Positions 1-8,434 of a stretch of DNA of 64,000 nt are shown here, piece after piece (positions within the stretch are counted from its first letter, which is position 1; each line of letters opens with the position of its first letter). A model generated the notes under the pieces. The model saw only the letters and a list, made by a program, of their open reading frames with translations. It made no database searches and was not told the origin of the DNA. The position numbers were made by a program, and so were the translations under genes. This DNA is from Secundilactobacillus odoratitofui DSM 19909 = JCM 15043 (GTDB taxonomy: Bacteria > Bacillota > Bacilli > Lactobacillales > Lactobacillaceae), in contig NZ_AZEE01000028.1 in the NCBI RefSeq assembly GCF_001434895.1, positions 434,502 to 498,501 on the forward strand, written 5' to 3'.

Positions 1-192
1 CATGCTGATGAAGTCCTGTTCAAATAACCGTTGAAACCGCGGCAAAATGCCCGCAATCTTAACGATTTGTTGCGGTAACAATTGCTTCAACTGACCGGGA
101 TGATCAGCCAACCACTGCGCGACCAAATATTCGCCACGTAGCCCAATACCGCGGGTTAAATGTAATCGGAGTAAAAAATGCCTTAAATTCAC
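1..192 (-). CDS. dprA: DNA processing protein DprA, N-terminal part (runs off the window)
   Basis: This is the first 64 codons of a gene that leaves the window on the left. The GTG start at 190-192 is preceded by AAAGGTGG seven bases upstream. The peptide opens MNLRHFLLRLHLTRGIG and continues with a helical region typical of the N-terminal SAM-like part of DprA/Smf. DprA loads RecA onto incoming single-stranded DNA during transformation. The Rossmann-fold DprA core lies outside the window, so the call rests on this N-terminus and on the RbgA-RNase HII-DprA order common in Firmicutes. It follows rnhB after about 48 bp on the same strand and is probably cotranscribed. Confidence 0.75.
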   Translation of the reverse strand, partial: MNLRHFLLRLHLTRGIGLRGEYLVAQWLADHPGQLKQLLPQQIVKIAGILPRFQRLFEQDFISM

Positions 193-240
193 AGCGTAAC
201 CACCTTTGATCAGTAAGATAATCCTAACTACGGGTGATTA

Positions 241-1011
241 TTAAAAATAGTTTGAAACTGGTTCGAAGGTTTTCCGGTGAATTGGCGAAGGCCCCAAACG
301 TTTCAAACCTGCCAAATGTGCCTGAGTGCCATACCCAGCGTTATGGCCAAATTCGTAGCCAGGATAAAGGGTGTCATAGCTTTGCATTAAATGGTCACGG
401 AAAACCTTCGCAACAATGCTGGCCGCACCGATTGAAACGCTCTTGGCATCGCCCTTAATCAATTTCAATTGAGGAATGTCTGTATCAATTTGCATGGCAT
501 CAATTAATAACTGATCGGGTTGTGGTGTCAATTGCTTCACCGCTTCGAGCATTGCAACTCTTGTAGCTTGATAGATATTTAACTGATCAATTTGGTCATT
601 GGTTGCGATTCCAATTCCAACACTCACCGCTTGCTTGAGAATCTGAGGATATAGCTGTTCTCGTTTATGATCGCTCAATTGTTTGGAATCATTCACGCCA
701 ATCACATCAAAATGGTCAGGTAAAATGATTGCACAACTAACGACTGGACCAGCAAGTGGACCACGGCCAACTTCATCGATACCGGCTACCAGCATACGGC
801 CCTGTTGATGAGCCTGTCGCTCATAAAAAAAGCGCTCAGCAAAAGCGCGTTTTTGTTCAGCTAATTTTGTTAGCCGTTTTCGAGTTGTCGCAAGTAATTT
901 TTGAACACCTTGTCGCGAATCAGTCATATACGCTTCTAAAAGTGGGTCATCTAGCGCGGTAATCGCATGAAATTGCGCCGTTAACTCCTTAATGGATACT
1001 GGTTTAGTCAT
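241..1011 (-). CDS. rnhB: Ribonuclease HII
   Basis: RNase HII cuts the RNA strand of RNA/DNA hybrids and starts removal of single ribonucleotides from DNA. The 256-residue protein has the family signature GIDEVGRGPLAGP, whose Asp and Glu bind the metal, then LLIDAMQID with a further acidic ligand, and the SIVAKVFRD motif. An N-terminal extension of about 75 residues before the catalytic core is normal for Bacilli. I start at the ATG at 1009-1011, which overlaps the rbgA stop by 8 bp. An in-frame GTG nine bases upstream is a weaker alternative. Overlap with rbgA implies translational coupling. Confidence 0.95.
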   Translation of the reverse strand: MTKPVSIKELTAQFHAITALDDPLLEAYMTDSRQGVQKLLATTRKRLTKLAEQKRAFAERFFYERQAHQQGRMLVAGIDEVGRGPLAGPVVSCAIILPDHFDVIGVNDSKQLSDHKREQLYPQILKQAVSVGIGIATNDQIDQLNIYQATRVAMLEAVKQLTPQPDQLLIDAMQIDTDIPQLKLIKGDAKSVSIGAASIVAKVFRDHLMQSYDTLYPGYEFGHNAGYGTQAHLAGLKRLGPSPIHRKTFEPVSNYF

Positions 1012-1858
1012 CCTGATCACCCGTTGTCCGATTCAGTGTATAGCGACCAAGTTTACCTTTGCGAATATCCAAGATCAGACGATCAGAGGCCCGTTCATAA
1101 TCATCTTTCATGCCAAACAATTTGGTCAATTTTAATAATAAATCAACGTCTGATAAATCAAAATCTGATTCTTGAAGCTTATAACGCTGCGTCAGCGCAG
1201 TTGGATAATATTGCCGGAAAAATTTCAGTGCATACAATGCAACGTCATCACTTGCAAAACGTTGGTCCTTAATGGCACCGGTTAGTGCTAGCGCCTGACC
1301 AGTTTCTTCATCATCAAATTTTGGCCACAAAATTCCGGGCGTATCGAGTAATTGTAATTTAGATGACGATCGTAACCATTGTTGTCCCTTGGTGACACCT
1401 GGTCGATCACCCACTTGGGCGGCTCGCTTATTGACCAATCGGTTCAATAAGGTTGATTTACCAACGTTAGGAATGCCCACTGTAATGGCTCGGACTGGCC
1501 GTTCCTTCAACCCTTTCTGCAATTCAGCCGAAAGTTTATCGGCTAAGATTGATTGGGTAATTTTAGTAATAGCCTTCGTCGTAATGTTGGCCTTGGAATC
1601 GACCGCGATGGCGGGCAATCCCTGTGCTTTAAAAGCCTTGATCCAGCTGGTAGTCTGCTGGTCATCAGCCAGGTCATTTTTAGTCATGATCATCAAGTGC
1701 GGCTTATCCTTGATCAGTCGTTCAATCTCTGGGTTGCGTGATGCTTGCGGAATCCGTGCATCGACTAACTCAAACACAATATCAACGACGTGTAAATTTT
1801 CTTCCAACTGGCGGATGGCCTTCGCCATATGGCCTGGAAACCATTGAATTGTTGCCAT
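1004..1858 (-). CDS. rbgA: Ribosome biogenesis GTPase RbgA (YlqF)
   Basis: RbgA is a circularly permuted GTPase needed for late assembly of the 50S subunit. The GTP-binding motifs appear in permuted order: TKND (G4) at residues 59-62, the P-loop GIPNVGKST (G1) near 127-135, then DTPG (G3) near 172. The C-terminal helical domain is present and 284 residues is the usual length. The start ATG has AAGGAG about ten bases upstream. It is the first gene of an rbgA-rnhB-dprA run, and the upstream 460 bp carries no gene. Confidence 0.95.
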   Translation of the reverse strand: MATIQWFPGHMAKAIRQLEENLHVVDIVFELVDARIPQASRNPEIERLIKDKPHLMIMTKNDLADDQQTTSWIKAFKAQGLPAIAVDSKANITTKAITKITQSILADKLSAELQKGLKERPVRAITVGIPNVGKSTLLNRLVNKRAAQVGDRPGVTKGQQWLRSSSKLQLLDTPGILWPKFDDEETGQALALTGAIKDQRFASDDVALYALKFFRQYYPTALTQRYKLQESDFDLSDVDLLLKLTKLFGMKDDYERASDRLILDIRKGKLGRYTLNRTTGDQDD

Positions 1859-2321
1859 AAATAAATAACTCCTTAGTTAACCAAGTACAAGCCTTTGGCT
1901 AATTTTTTTGTATGATCTGTGAGAGATTTTCATAGGTTTAACAATAATATCTAGATTTCATGAGTTTGAAATTAGAGTCTACTCACGATAAGATAACTGA
2001 CTGATATCAACGCTTATAATCCTCAAATATAGTATCATTTTTGAGGATTTGCTAAATAGAAAACCTTTATTCTTGGACTCATAAAAAAATTGGTTTCATC
2101 TGAATTTAAATGAGAAGTACACACTACCAAATTGTGGTGAGAGCTTCGTTTTAGGATAAAAGAAAATCCCCAGTAGCCCAAATTAACTATTATATTTTAA
2201 CATTTTTCTGCATTTTTCGATAGAGACCGGGTCTGATGGCACACAGCCAAGAATTATCATTTATAAAAATACATATTATTGTCCGTGCTTCACCACTAAT
2301 CTACACTATAGCTCACAGCAA
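1859..2321. other. AT-rich intergenic stretch with one perfect inverted repeat
   Basis: About 460 bp without a convincing gene, between the convergent end of the CAP gene and rbgA. It holds a perfect 10-bp inverted repeat (AATCCTCAAA at 2018-2027 and its complement at 2040-2049, 12-bp loop). No poly-U run follows on either strand, so it is not an obvious terminator. The rbgA promoter must lie here, but no strong -35/-10 pair stands out. Confidence 0.5.
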
Positions 2322-2352
2322 ACAAAAAATCCTCAGCTATTACGCTGAGGAT
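2322..2352 (-). terminator. Rho-independent terminator after the CAP-domain gene
   Basis: The 8-bp stem TCCTCAGC/GCTGAGGA (2330-2337 and 2344-2351) has a 6-base loop and is followed on the minus strand by a run of six T. It lies about 18 bp after the stop of the CAP gene at 2370-3314. Confidence 0.85.
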
Positions 2353-2369
2353 CTACCTAGTCGGCTTTA

Positions 2370-3314
2370 TCAGTTTGATAGATCGGCAACTGAATAACTA
2401 TTTCTATCCTTTGACGAATTATATGAAACTGCAATTCCGATGTTGGTGTACTTACTGTTTAACAAATTATCGCGATGTCCCCAGGCACTAGATGCATCGT
2501 CGTAGAGATACGTCATAAGATCTGAATGTGCAAGCTCTGCGGATGTTGGGTTTTTAGGTAACGTTGCCGCACTTGAGGTATCGTCCGTATCTTCACCCCA
2601 AGTTTCACCATTGTTACGATTGGTTGGCGCAGTCGGATAATTCTGAGTGATTACCTCACCTAAAATTGAGTAATTAATACCGTACTGTTTAGCATATTTA
2701 CTAACATAAGTAACACCACTTGGATCGTAGTGCGTAAAATTAACTGATATTTCAGACGCCCTCGTCTTAGCGATTTGAGTCAGTGTAACATCGAGTTTCA
2801 ACCCAGATAATCCTCTTTTCAGACGTTCTTGATTAAGCTCAGACAAGAAGGCATTAACGTATTCAGATTGATTGAGCGTAAAAGCATGGATGGCTGCATT
2901 ATCACCTGCATTTGACTTGTCTACTGAACTGTTGTTGCCTGAACCTGGGATAGTCTTTGTGGTTGTCTTCGTGACCTTCTTTAACCAACCGTTCCAAACC
3001 CAACCAGTTGAACCATAAGTGGTCTTGAACTTATAGTACACAGCCCTCTTACCGTTCTTGGTAATATGAGCAGCGTAGTAGCCGGTCACCTTAGGTCCCA
3101 TTTCGCCTAATCGGGCAACTTTTTTATGGTTTAGTTTCGCAGTTGTATAAACCACGGCCCGCTTATTTCGAATCGTATATGTGGCGTTTTTGATATTTTG
3201 GTAATAGCGTACTTTGGTTTTCGTTGAAGCATTAGCAGGTTTAGAGACAAGCAATGCACCTGCAAAGCTGGTACTTGCAATGATTAAGCTGCAAATTTTG
3301 AATAATTTTGACAT
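2370..3314 (-). CDS. Secreted CAP/SCP-domain protein with an N-terminal SH3-like wall module (copy 2)
   Basis: A 314-residue exported protein. Residues 1-29 form a signal peptide (MSKLFK, hydrophobic core, ending PANA). Residues about 33-120 form a module rich in Tyr and Trp (KVRYYQNIKNATY to GWVWNGWLKKV) resembling SH3-like or S-layer-type wall-binding domains. A Thr/Ser/Gly linker leads to a C-terminal CAP domain with conserved FTHYDPSG, GEVIT and WGHRDNLLN. CAP domains of this YkwD type are common in bacterial secreted proteins, but the activity here is unknown. The ribosome binding site GGGGGG is strong. Its paralogue lies 86 bp upstream on the same strand, so the pair is probably a duplication. 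Confidence 0.85.
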   Translation of the reverse strand: MSKLFKICSLIIASTSFAGALLVSKPANASTKTKVRYYQNIKNATYTIRNKRAVVYTTAKLNHKKVARLGEMGPKVTGYYAAHITKNGKRAVYYKFKTTYGSTGWVWNGWLKKVTKTTTKTIPGSGNNSSVDKSNAGDNAAIHAFTLNQSEYVNAFLSELNQERLKRGLSGLKLDVTLTQIAKTRASEISVNFTHYDPSGVTYVSKYAKQYGINYSILGEVITQNYPTAPTNRNNGETWGEDTDDTSSAATLPKNPTSAELAHSDLMTYLYDDASSAWGHRDNLLNSKYTNIGIAVSYNSSKDRNSYSVADLSN

Positions 3315-3400
3315 GACAAAATCCCCCCTACAAAATCATATTTTGATCATTCAATATCATAGTTCGCAATCTTGATTGAATAACACTAAAATCAGTTGGA

Positions 3401-4303
3401 TTATCTGACACCCAATACCGTTGCGTCATAGACATCTTCATGTGTATAGGTTGCAGTCACACCAATGATATTATATTTGGGATTCAACAAGGCATCACGG
3501 TGACCCCAATCACTGTTTCCATCGTAATAGATATATTCAATCACATCATTATCGGCAGCATCTTTCGATGTTGGAGTGTCAACATTGATGGTTGAAGGCA
3601 TACTATATGCTAAAACTTCAGCACGAGCAGTTGTGATACCGAGTTGCTTGGCATATTCAGCAAAGATGGGCTTACCCGCACTATTATAGTGAGTAAAGTT
3701 TTGCGTAATATCCTTAATTCGCTTGTTGGTGATTTGAGTAAGTTGCGCGTCTACTGAAACTGGTTGTAAGTTACGTTTTGTCCGTTCTTTGTTTAGCTTA
3801 ACAACAAATTCGTTCACGTAAGCTTGATTTGAAAATTTGAATGAATCGTCGTTGCTATCTGTGTTCCAGTCGCTTGACGCGTTTATGGGTGTTTTAGGTG
3901 TATTGTTTGAACCAGATTTGGCAGGTGTTTTATAAGACACTTTCTTTAACCAGCCGTTCCAAACCCAGCCAGTATGACCAGAATCCGTTTTAAACTTGTA
4001 GTAAACAGACTTTTTGCCGTTGATTGTAACGTGTGAAGCATAGTAACCAGTGACGTAAGTACCATAGGCGCCGAGTTTAGCGCCAGTTTTATGGTTGATC
4101 TTACCGTTGCTGTAAATAACGGCTTTTTTGTTCCTAACCATATAAGTTGCGTTCTTAATATTTTGATAATAGCGAACTTTAGTTTTTGCCGAGGCACTCG
4201 TTGAAGTCCTCGTGATATTATTTGGCAAAAACTCAATTACAGCGCTGAAGAGTAACCCACTAAATATTGCTAATGTAACCCCACCTAAAATTTTCTTATT
4301 CAT
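3401..4303 (-). CDS. Secreted CAP/SCP-domain protein with an N-terminal SH3-like wall module (copy 1)
   Basis: A 300-residue paralogue of the next gene downstream. It has a signal peptide or membrane anchor at about residues 5-25 (LAIFSGLLFSAVIEFL), then the same module starting KVRYYQNIKNATY and ending GWVWNGWLKKV. A linker leads to a CAP domain with FTHYNSAGK, RAEVLAY and WGHRDALLNPKY. The Asp/His-containing signature of CAP proteins is kept. The modules are nearly identical between copies while the linkers and CAP domains have diverged, which suggests the wall-binding part is under stronger constraint or was homogenised. The start has AAAGGGGGAT upstream. Function unknown; it probably acts at the cell wall. 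Confidence 0.85.
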   Translation of the reverse strand: MNKKILGGVTLAIFSGLLFSAVIEFLPNNITRTSTSASAKTKVRYYQNIKNATYMVRNKKAVIYSNGKINHKTGAKLGAYGTYVTGYYASHVTINGKKSVYYKFKTDSGHTGWVWNGWLKKVSYKTPAKSGSNNTPKTPINASSDWNTDSNDDSFKFSNQAYVNEFVVKLNKERTKRNLQPVSVDAQLTQITNKRIKDITQNFTHYNSAGKPIFAEYAKQLGITTARAEVLAYSMPSTINVDTPTSKDAADNDVIEYIYYDGNSDWGHRDALLNPKYNIIGVTATYTHEDVYDATVLGVR

Positions 4304-4334
4304 TTATTAAAATCCCCCTTTAATCAATAAATAT

Positions 4335-4343
4335 ATTATAGCA
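4335..4343 (-). promoter_or_regulatory. Extended -10 promoter of the CAP-protein pair
   Basis: On the minus strand the sequence TGCTATAAT is a perfect extended -10 element, about 30 bp before the start codon at 4303. A TTGACG lies too close to be its -35, so the extended TG motif probably compensates. Confidence 0.5.
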
Positions 4344-4560
4344 ATAATCGTCAACATTCTCGCCATGTATTTAGAAATGTGAGTTCAACTTTATTCAATG
4401 ATAATTAACCATTTTAAATGGCACTAATACGCAAATGTAGTATATTTTTTTAATTACTATTAAAAACGCCCTATATTCGTCCAATTATCCTAAGAATGGA
4501 CTCTATTGATAACAAGAATTTACCCGTACAATTGCACAGCGAATTCAGTGTTCACGCCAC
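4344..4560. other. AT-rich intergenic stretch, nothing recognised
   Basis: With its flanking promoter and terminator this makes about 340 bp without a gene between yozE and the CAP pair. I see no further ORF with a ribosome binding site and no structured RNA. Confidence 0.4.
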
Positions 4561-4620
4561 CAAAAACTAAAAACAGCCACCCTTTGCAAAGACCTCTGTC
4601 TCACGCAAAGTGCAGCTGTT
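4561..4620 (-). terminator. Terminator after yozE
   Basis: The arms AACAGC...CTTTGC (4572-4587) and GCAAAG...GCTGTT (4605-4620) form an imperfect stem with a 17-base loop. On the minus strand they are followed by TTTTTAGTTTTTGG. It ends the degV-side YpmR-YpmS-YozE group. Confidence 0.7.
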
Positions 4621-4646
4621 AAAAGTGATGTTATCAATAAATTCAG

Positions 4647-4865
4647 TTAATCTTGTGCTAAGTAAAGTGCCCAGGCATCATCGAACACGGTCATCGAGGG
4701 CAGGTAAGATGCGTTTTCCTCCAGATATTTTGATAGTGCTTCGAAATGCGTCTCTTGCTTAGGAAAGCCTTGATCATAAAAGGCATTGTTCGCAAATTCA
4801 GCCACCGGTTCGAAATCTTCTGGATTGCGCTGCGTCATTAAAAACTGATAAAAACTTTGTCGCAT
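4647..4865 (-). CDS. YozE/UPF0346 family small protein
   Basis: A 72-residue protein opening [18 protein letters not shown], the hallmark of the YozE (UPF0346) family, a small three-helix SAM-like fold. The function is not known. The ORF covers the full family length, with conserved hydrophobic and aromatic positions such as FANNAFYD and FDDAW. It starts 11 bp after ypmS, preceded by AGGAGG, so it is translated as the last gene of the ypmR-ypmS-yozE group. Confidence 0.85.
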   Translation of the reverse strand: MRQSFYQFLMTQRNPEDFEPVAEFANNAFYDQGFPKQETHFEALSKYLEENASYLPSMTVFDDAWALYLAQD

Positions 4866-4876
4866 TCAAGTACCTC

Positions 4877-5500
4877 CTATGAATTCGTTTTGGGTACGAG
4901 TACTTTAAATTCAAAACGCCCAGTGCCGTTCATGTTAATCTTTTCTGCCCGATATTGCACGCCATTTGTTTTAAACTGGTGCAAATTCATTGTGATGGTC
5001 TTTTGTTTAACGTCCAATTCAACCCACTTAGGTAAGTTATACTGCGCCTTAATATAGCTCATAACCGCCTTCACGGGCACACTCAGTTGACCGACAGCTA
5101 ATTTCTTGGCCGTTAATTGAACATTACCATTCGGCAGTACTTTAGGGGTCAAAGACAGCCCAAAATTGACCGTCAAACCCAGTAATTTAGTTTCACCAGT
5201 AATGACCGCGTCTTGATGTACTTCAAACTGATAGGTCACTTTTTGTTTACTTTCAGTCTGATATTGATCCAAATAATAAGCAGCCATCGCATTCAGTTGT
5301 TTTTTGTTCAAGTTGACGTTGAAGTTGGCAGCCGACACCGGTGCTGTTTCCTGAGAAGTGGTGATTTTAGGTGCCGAAAAAATCTTCACCGCAAATGTCC
5401 CACAACCTAATAAAATCACCACAATCAGACCAATAAAGGCCCATTTCCAGCCATTCCACTGTTTTTTTGTCGTCTGTTGTCGACTTGGTGTTTCTTTCAA
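4877..5500 (-). CDS. ypmS: YpmS family (DUF2140) membrane-anchored protein
   Basis: A 207-residue protein with a short basic cytoplasmic N-terminus, one membrane helix at about residues 19-38 (WAFIGLIVVILLGCGTFAV), and an extracellular beta-rich domain. This is the architecture of YpmS/DUF2140 in Bacilli. No catalytic motif is visible and the biochemical role is unknown. It sits just downstream of the SGNH hydrolase YpmR, with an 18-bp gap, an arrangement conserved with Bacillus subtilis. The two probably act together at the cell envelope, which is an inference from context. Confidence 0.85.
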   Translation of the reverse strand: MKETPSRQQTTKKQWNGWKWAFIGLIVVILLGCGTFAVKIFSAPKITTSQETAPVSAANFNVNLNKKQLNAMAAYYLDQYQTESKQKVTYQFEVHQDAVITGETKLLGLTVNFGLSLTPKVLPNGNVQLTAKKLAVGQLSVPVKAVMSYIKAQYNLPKWVELDVKQKTITMNLHQFKTNGVQYRAEKINMNGTGRFEFKVLVPKTNS

Positions 5501-5518
5501 ATTACCACCCCAATTTCT

Positions 5519-6430
5519 TTATCTTTTTTGCCAGTTTGAGTGTTGACCAATGGCTTGTGCCAGTTTGTTAGCCATGATCTGATACCCTTTTTTATTCGGG
5601 TGAAAATGGTCATGGGTCGATAAATAGGCGTTCTTTTCGCTGCTGTCTTGAGACTGCAACAATTTTTCCACCAGTACCGGATCAACATACTTCGAATCAT
5701 TTTGCTTATTTTGGGTTCTTAATTTTGCTTGCGCACTGGCCGATTGATACTGACCATGTGACAGCGTTTGATTAACGTTAACAAAGTACGTGTTTTTAGC
5801 TGCCAACGCAACTTGTTGGTTCACTTGGTTCCACTGGTTGACCGCTTTGGTAATCATTGTGGCATTTGTAAAGTACACGTACACGGGGTTATAAATCCCA
5901 AACACATATACCTGTGCACTCGGATTAACCTGGTGAACGTCATTGACCAACTTTGTGAGTTTTTGTTGATAAGTCGTTCGAAGTGGTTCAAGTTTTTTTT
6001 CAAGTTTTTGATCACTTGATACCAAAATATTTTGTTCTAATCCCTGTAATAAATCATTACCACCAGCTGTGATTGCAACAATATCAGCTTTTTTCATTGC
6101 TGTACGCAATTTGGTATTTTGTTTGACACGCTTATCAATTTGGTCACTGCGTTCGCCACCAATCCCAAAATTACTGAGCTTGGTTTTGACATAGTAAGTT
6201 TGATTTAGTGATCGTTTTAAGAATGGTAAGTAACCCTGATGGTCGTTGGCATAGCCGATACCCTGTGTCAAAGAATCTCCAACAGAAACAACACGAACCC
6301 GTTGGGATTTGACGACTTTAGTGGTTTGACCAGGTTGACTAGCCTGTTGCGCGTACCACCAATACCCACCACCGCCAATAACGACAATAAGACCGATAAT
6401 TGCAATCAGCCATTTAGTTTTTGAGCGCAT
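5519..6430 (-). CDS. ypmR: Extracellular SGNH/GDSL-family hydrolase YpmR
   Basis: A 303-residue membrane-anchored esterase or lipase-like enzyme. A hydrophobic helix occupies about residues 7-26, followed by a linker and the SGNH blocks: block I GDSLTQG (nucleophile Ser) near residue 52, block II GIGGERSDQ (Gly), block III TAGGNDLL (Asn), and block V HDHFHPN near residue 277 carrying the catalytic Asp and His. All four catalytic elements are present, so the enzyme should be active. The substrate is unknown; envelope lipids or acylated polymers are plausible. It is followed by ypmS and yozE. Confidence 0.88.
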   Translation of the reverse strand: MRSKTKWLIAIIGLIVVIGGGGYWWYAQQASQPGQTTKVVKSQRVRVVSVGDSLTQGIGYANDHQGYLPFLKRSLNQTYYVKTKLSNFGIGGERSDQIDKRVKQNTKLRTAMKKADIVAITAGGNDLLQGLEQNILVSSDQKLEKKLEPLRTTYQQKLTKLVNDVHQVNPSAQVYVFGIYNPVYVYFTNATMITKAVNQWNQVNQQVALAAKNTYFVNVNQTLSHGQYQSASAQAKLRTQNKQNDSKYVDPVLVEKLLQSQDSSEKNAYLSTHDHFHPNKKGYQIMANKLAQAIGQHSNWQKR

Positions 6431-6494
6431 CTGATCCTCTCCTTAGCTTATAAAATAATGCTAGTATTGTACCGAATTTAACGGTAAATAAGCG

Positions 6495-6531
6495 AATAAT
6501 CCGTATGATCAGCGCGATCATGCGGATTATT
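6495..6531 (-). terminator. Strong hairpin between degV and ypmR (probable terminator)
   Basis: A 16-bp inverted repeat with one G-U type mismatch (6495-6510 and 6516-6531) and a 5-base loop. The following U-run is poor on both strands. It may terminate degV transcription or act as an RNA processing or stability element. Confidence 0.5.
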
Positions 6532-6571
6532 GGCGAAACAGCACGTGAACGGATACGCCACGTCGTATTAG

Positions 6572-7423
6572 TTATTTTTCGTCATCGAAATAATACATGA
6601 GTGCAAACGCACCAGGACCACCATGTGACGCAATAATCGGCACGGTTTCTCGAACGACGATGTTTAAATCCGGAAACATTGGTTTAAGGTGTTCGAGTAA
6701 CTTATCCACCATCGACTCAGCGTGCACATGTGAAATACCAATTGCCTTAATATTTGGCGTTTGCTTCATTTGGTCATACACTTTTTCAAAGAAACGGTCA
6801 ATGGTCTTCACGCCACGTCCCTTGGTTTTGATGTTGAGTAAACCATCCCCAACCTGTAAAACGATCTTGATGTTTAATAACGATGAGATGGCGCCAGTCA
6901 TACGGTTGATTCGGCCACCTTTGACCAAGTTATCAAGCGTCATCACTCCCATGTATAAGCGGGTGTTGTGCTGTAATTTTTTAGTTGCAGCCACAATTTC
7001 GCTGACGGATGCACCCTGTTGCGCAAGCTTAGCTGCCTCGATACACTGAAAGGCAAGCGCCCGATCAGTGGTTTGACTATCAACCACCGTCACATCGGAC
7101 TTAGAAATGGTTGCAGCTTGCTCTGCAGTATGAACGGTGCCACTGATTGCTTCGAGCATATTTAAACACACGATGGGACTGCCATCAGCACCCAGGTCAT
7201 CAAACACCTTAATGAAATCACCAAGTGGCGGTTGACTGGTCTTTGGAAAAGTCTTTGAACTTTCCATTTTGTTGATAAATTCTTCATTCGTGATGGTGTG
7301 CCGTTCAACATAAACGACATCATCGATCATAACCGTTAACGGAACGATCGTAATGTGATACTTTTCAACTTCTTCGTCAGTTAACCCGGCGGAAGAATCA
7401 GTTACTATCTTAACAGTTGCCAT
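6572..7423 (-). CDS. DegV/FakB family fatty-acid-binding protein
   Basis: DegV proteins bind fatty acids and present them to the kinase FakA for phosphorylation, so that exogenous fatty acids can enter phospholipids. The 283-residue protein starts MATVKIVTDSSAGLT, with the lipid-head-binding TDSS motif. It also has the conserved LEAISGTVHTAEQAA segment, and ends with SHGGPGAF, typical of the family C-terminus. Lactobacilli usually have several DegV paralogues with different acyl preferences, so I do not give a FakB subtype. It appears to have its own promoter in the 218-bp divergent spacer. Confidence 0.88.
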   Translation of the reverse strand: MATVKIVTDSSAGLTDEEVEKYHITIVPLTVMIDDVVYVERHTITNEEFINKMESSKTFPKTSQPPLGDFIKVFDDLGADGSPIVCLNMLEAISGTVHTAEQAATISKSDVTVVDSQTTDRALAFQCIEAAKLAQQGASVSEIVAATKKLQHNTRLYMGVMTLDNLVKGGRINRMTGAISSLLNIKIVLQVGDGLLNIKTKGRGVKTIDRFFEKVYDQMKQTPNIKAIGISHVHAESMVDKLLEHLKPMFPDLNIVVRETVPIIASHGGPGAFALMYYFDDEK

Positions 7424-7460
7424 GATTGATTATAACCACGCTTTCTTACCCATTGTAGGT

Positions 7461-7496
7461 GTTTTCATGCTACAATGACAGTTGTCGCATGAAAAC
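7461..7496. repeat. Inverted repeat in the degV promoter region
   Basis: A perfect 10-bp inverted repeat, GTTTTCATGC/GCATGAAAAC (7461-7470 and 7487-7496), with a 16-bp spacer containing TACAAT. It is positioned to act as an operator over the divergent promoters of degV and the membrane protein at 7642, but no known regulator consensus is matched. Confidence 0.5.
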
Positions 7497-7560
7497 GATT
7501 CGGTAATAGTATAGCAGATGAACCAAGGTGTCACAAGGTTGTCTCATGCTACTGGCTACA

Positions 7561-7586
7561 TGCAGTTAGCACTTGCAGTTAGCACT
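7561..7586. repeat. 13-bp tandem duplication
   Basis: TGCAGTTAGCACT occurs twice head to tail (7561-7573 and 7574-7586), about 55 bp upstream of the start at 7642. It could be paired regulator sites or a slippage duplication. Confidence 0.6.
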
Positions 7587-7641
7587 TGATATCGTACATA
7601 CGACCTGAAATTCACCATCATTTTTTCGACGGAGGGATATT

Positions 7642-8307
7642 TTGATACAACCTAACCATCTCGCGCCAAAACCGAAGCCATCTCGGCGCTACTTAATCAT
7701 TAATGAAGTATTGAATGCCGTTACACACGGCATCGGTGTGGCCTTAAGCATTGCAGGTCTGGTATTGCTCATTATTCGCGGTGTCCAACAAGGCGGTGCC
7801 ATGCGCATTACGGCATATACACTTTATGGTGCCCTGCTGGTCATTTTTTACCTTGCTTCTACCCTGTTTCACAGTTTATATTTTACCAAGGCGAGTCACC
7901 TGTTCCAGATTTTTGACCATTCCGCCATTTACTTGCTCATTGCAGGAACTTACACCCCATACTGTTTGGTGGTGATCAAAGGCGCTCTTGGTTGGGTGAT
8001 TTTTGGTGTCATTTGGGCAATGGCCATTTTGGGTGTTATTTATAAGGCCTTGTGGCTCGGCAAATACCAAAAATTATCAACGGTGATTTACGTCATCATG
8101 GGTTGGTTTTGTGTCCTCGGTTTCAAGCAGCTTTATCAAGGCTTGGGTATTCCCGGGTTCACACTCTTGGTACTTGGCGGCGTTGCCTTCACAGTAGGCG
8201 CGGTCATTTACAGCTTTAAGGGCATTAAATTTGGTCACGTTATCTGGCACTTGTTTGTGTTGCTTGGTACCATCTTGATGTACTTTTCAGTTTTACTATA
8301 TGCATAA
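7642..8307 (+). CDS. Haemolysin III/YqfA (PAQR-like) family membrane protein
   Basis: A 221-residue integral membrane protein with seven predicted hydrophobic helices. It has the family motifs NAVTHGIG near residue 24, STLFHSLYF near 73, FDHSAIYLLIAGTYTP near 92, and HVIWHLFVLLG near 199. The conserved Ser, His and Asp residues resemble the metal site of PAQR receptors and CREST hydrolases. Despite the name, haemolytic activity is not established for most members. The start is TTG, chosen because GGAGGG lies five to ten bases before it and no ATG fits. It is one of few plus-strand genes on the left half and is followed by its own terminator. Confidence 0.88.
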   Translation: MIQPNHLAPKPKPSRRYLIINEVLNAVTHGIGVALSIAGLVLLIIRGVQQGGAMRITAYTLYGALLVIFYLASTLFHSLYFTKASHLFQIFDHSAIYLLIAGTYTPYCLVVIKGALGWVIFGVIWAMAILGVIYKALWLGKYQKLSTVIYVIMGWFCVLGFKQLYQGLGIPGFTLLVLGGVAFTVGAVIYSFKGIKFGHVIWHLFVLLGTILMYFSVLLYA

Positions 8308-8326
8308 TCCACTTATAACAATAACC

Positions 8327-8368
8327 AAAAAGCTATCGACTCCAGTTCTGGAGCTGATAGCTTTTTTT
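8327..8368 (+). terminator. Terminator after the haemolysin-III-like gene
   Basis: The long stem AAAAAGCTATCGACTCCA/TGGAGCTGATAGCTTTTTTT has a small loop and a seven-T run on the plus strand. The A-run on the left arm could also serve the converging dfrA transcript. Confidence 0.9.
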
Positions 8369-8434
8369 CGAGGTGAAATTTACGATAAATTTTAATTCCG
8401 TCTGACCATTATCTAAGTCACTTAAAGTTTAGCA

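Noticed and set aside
1389-1847. Plus-strand reading frame of 152 codons inside rbgA
   Set aside because: It mirrors conserved RbgA sequence and has no ribosome binding site.
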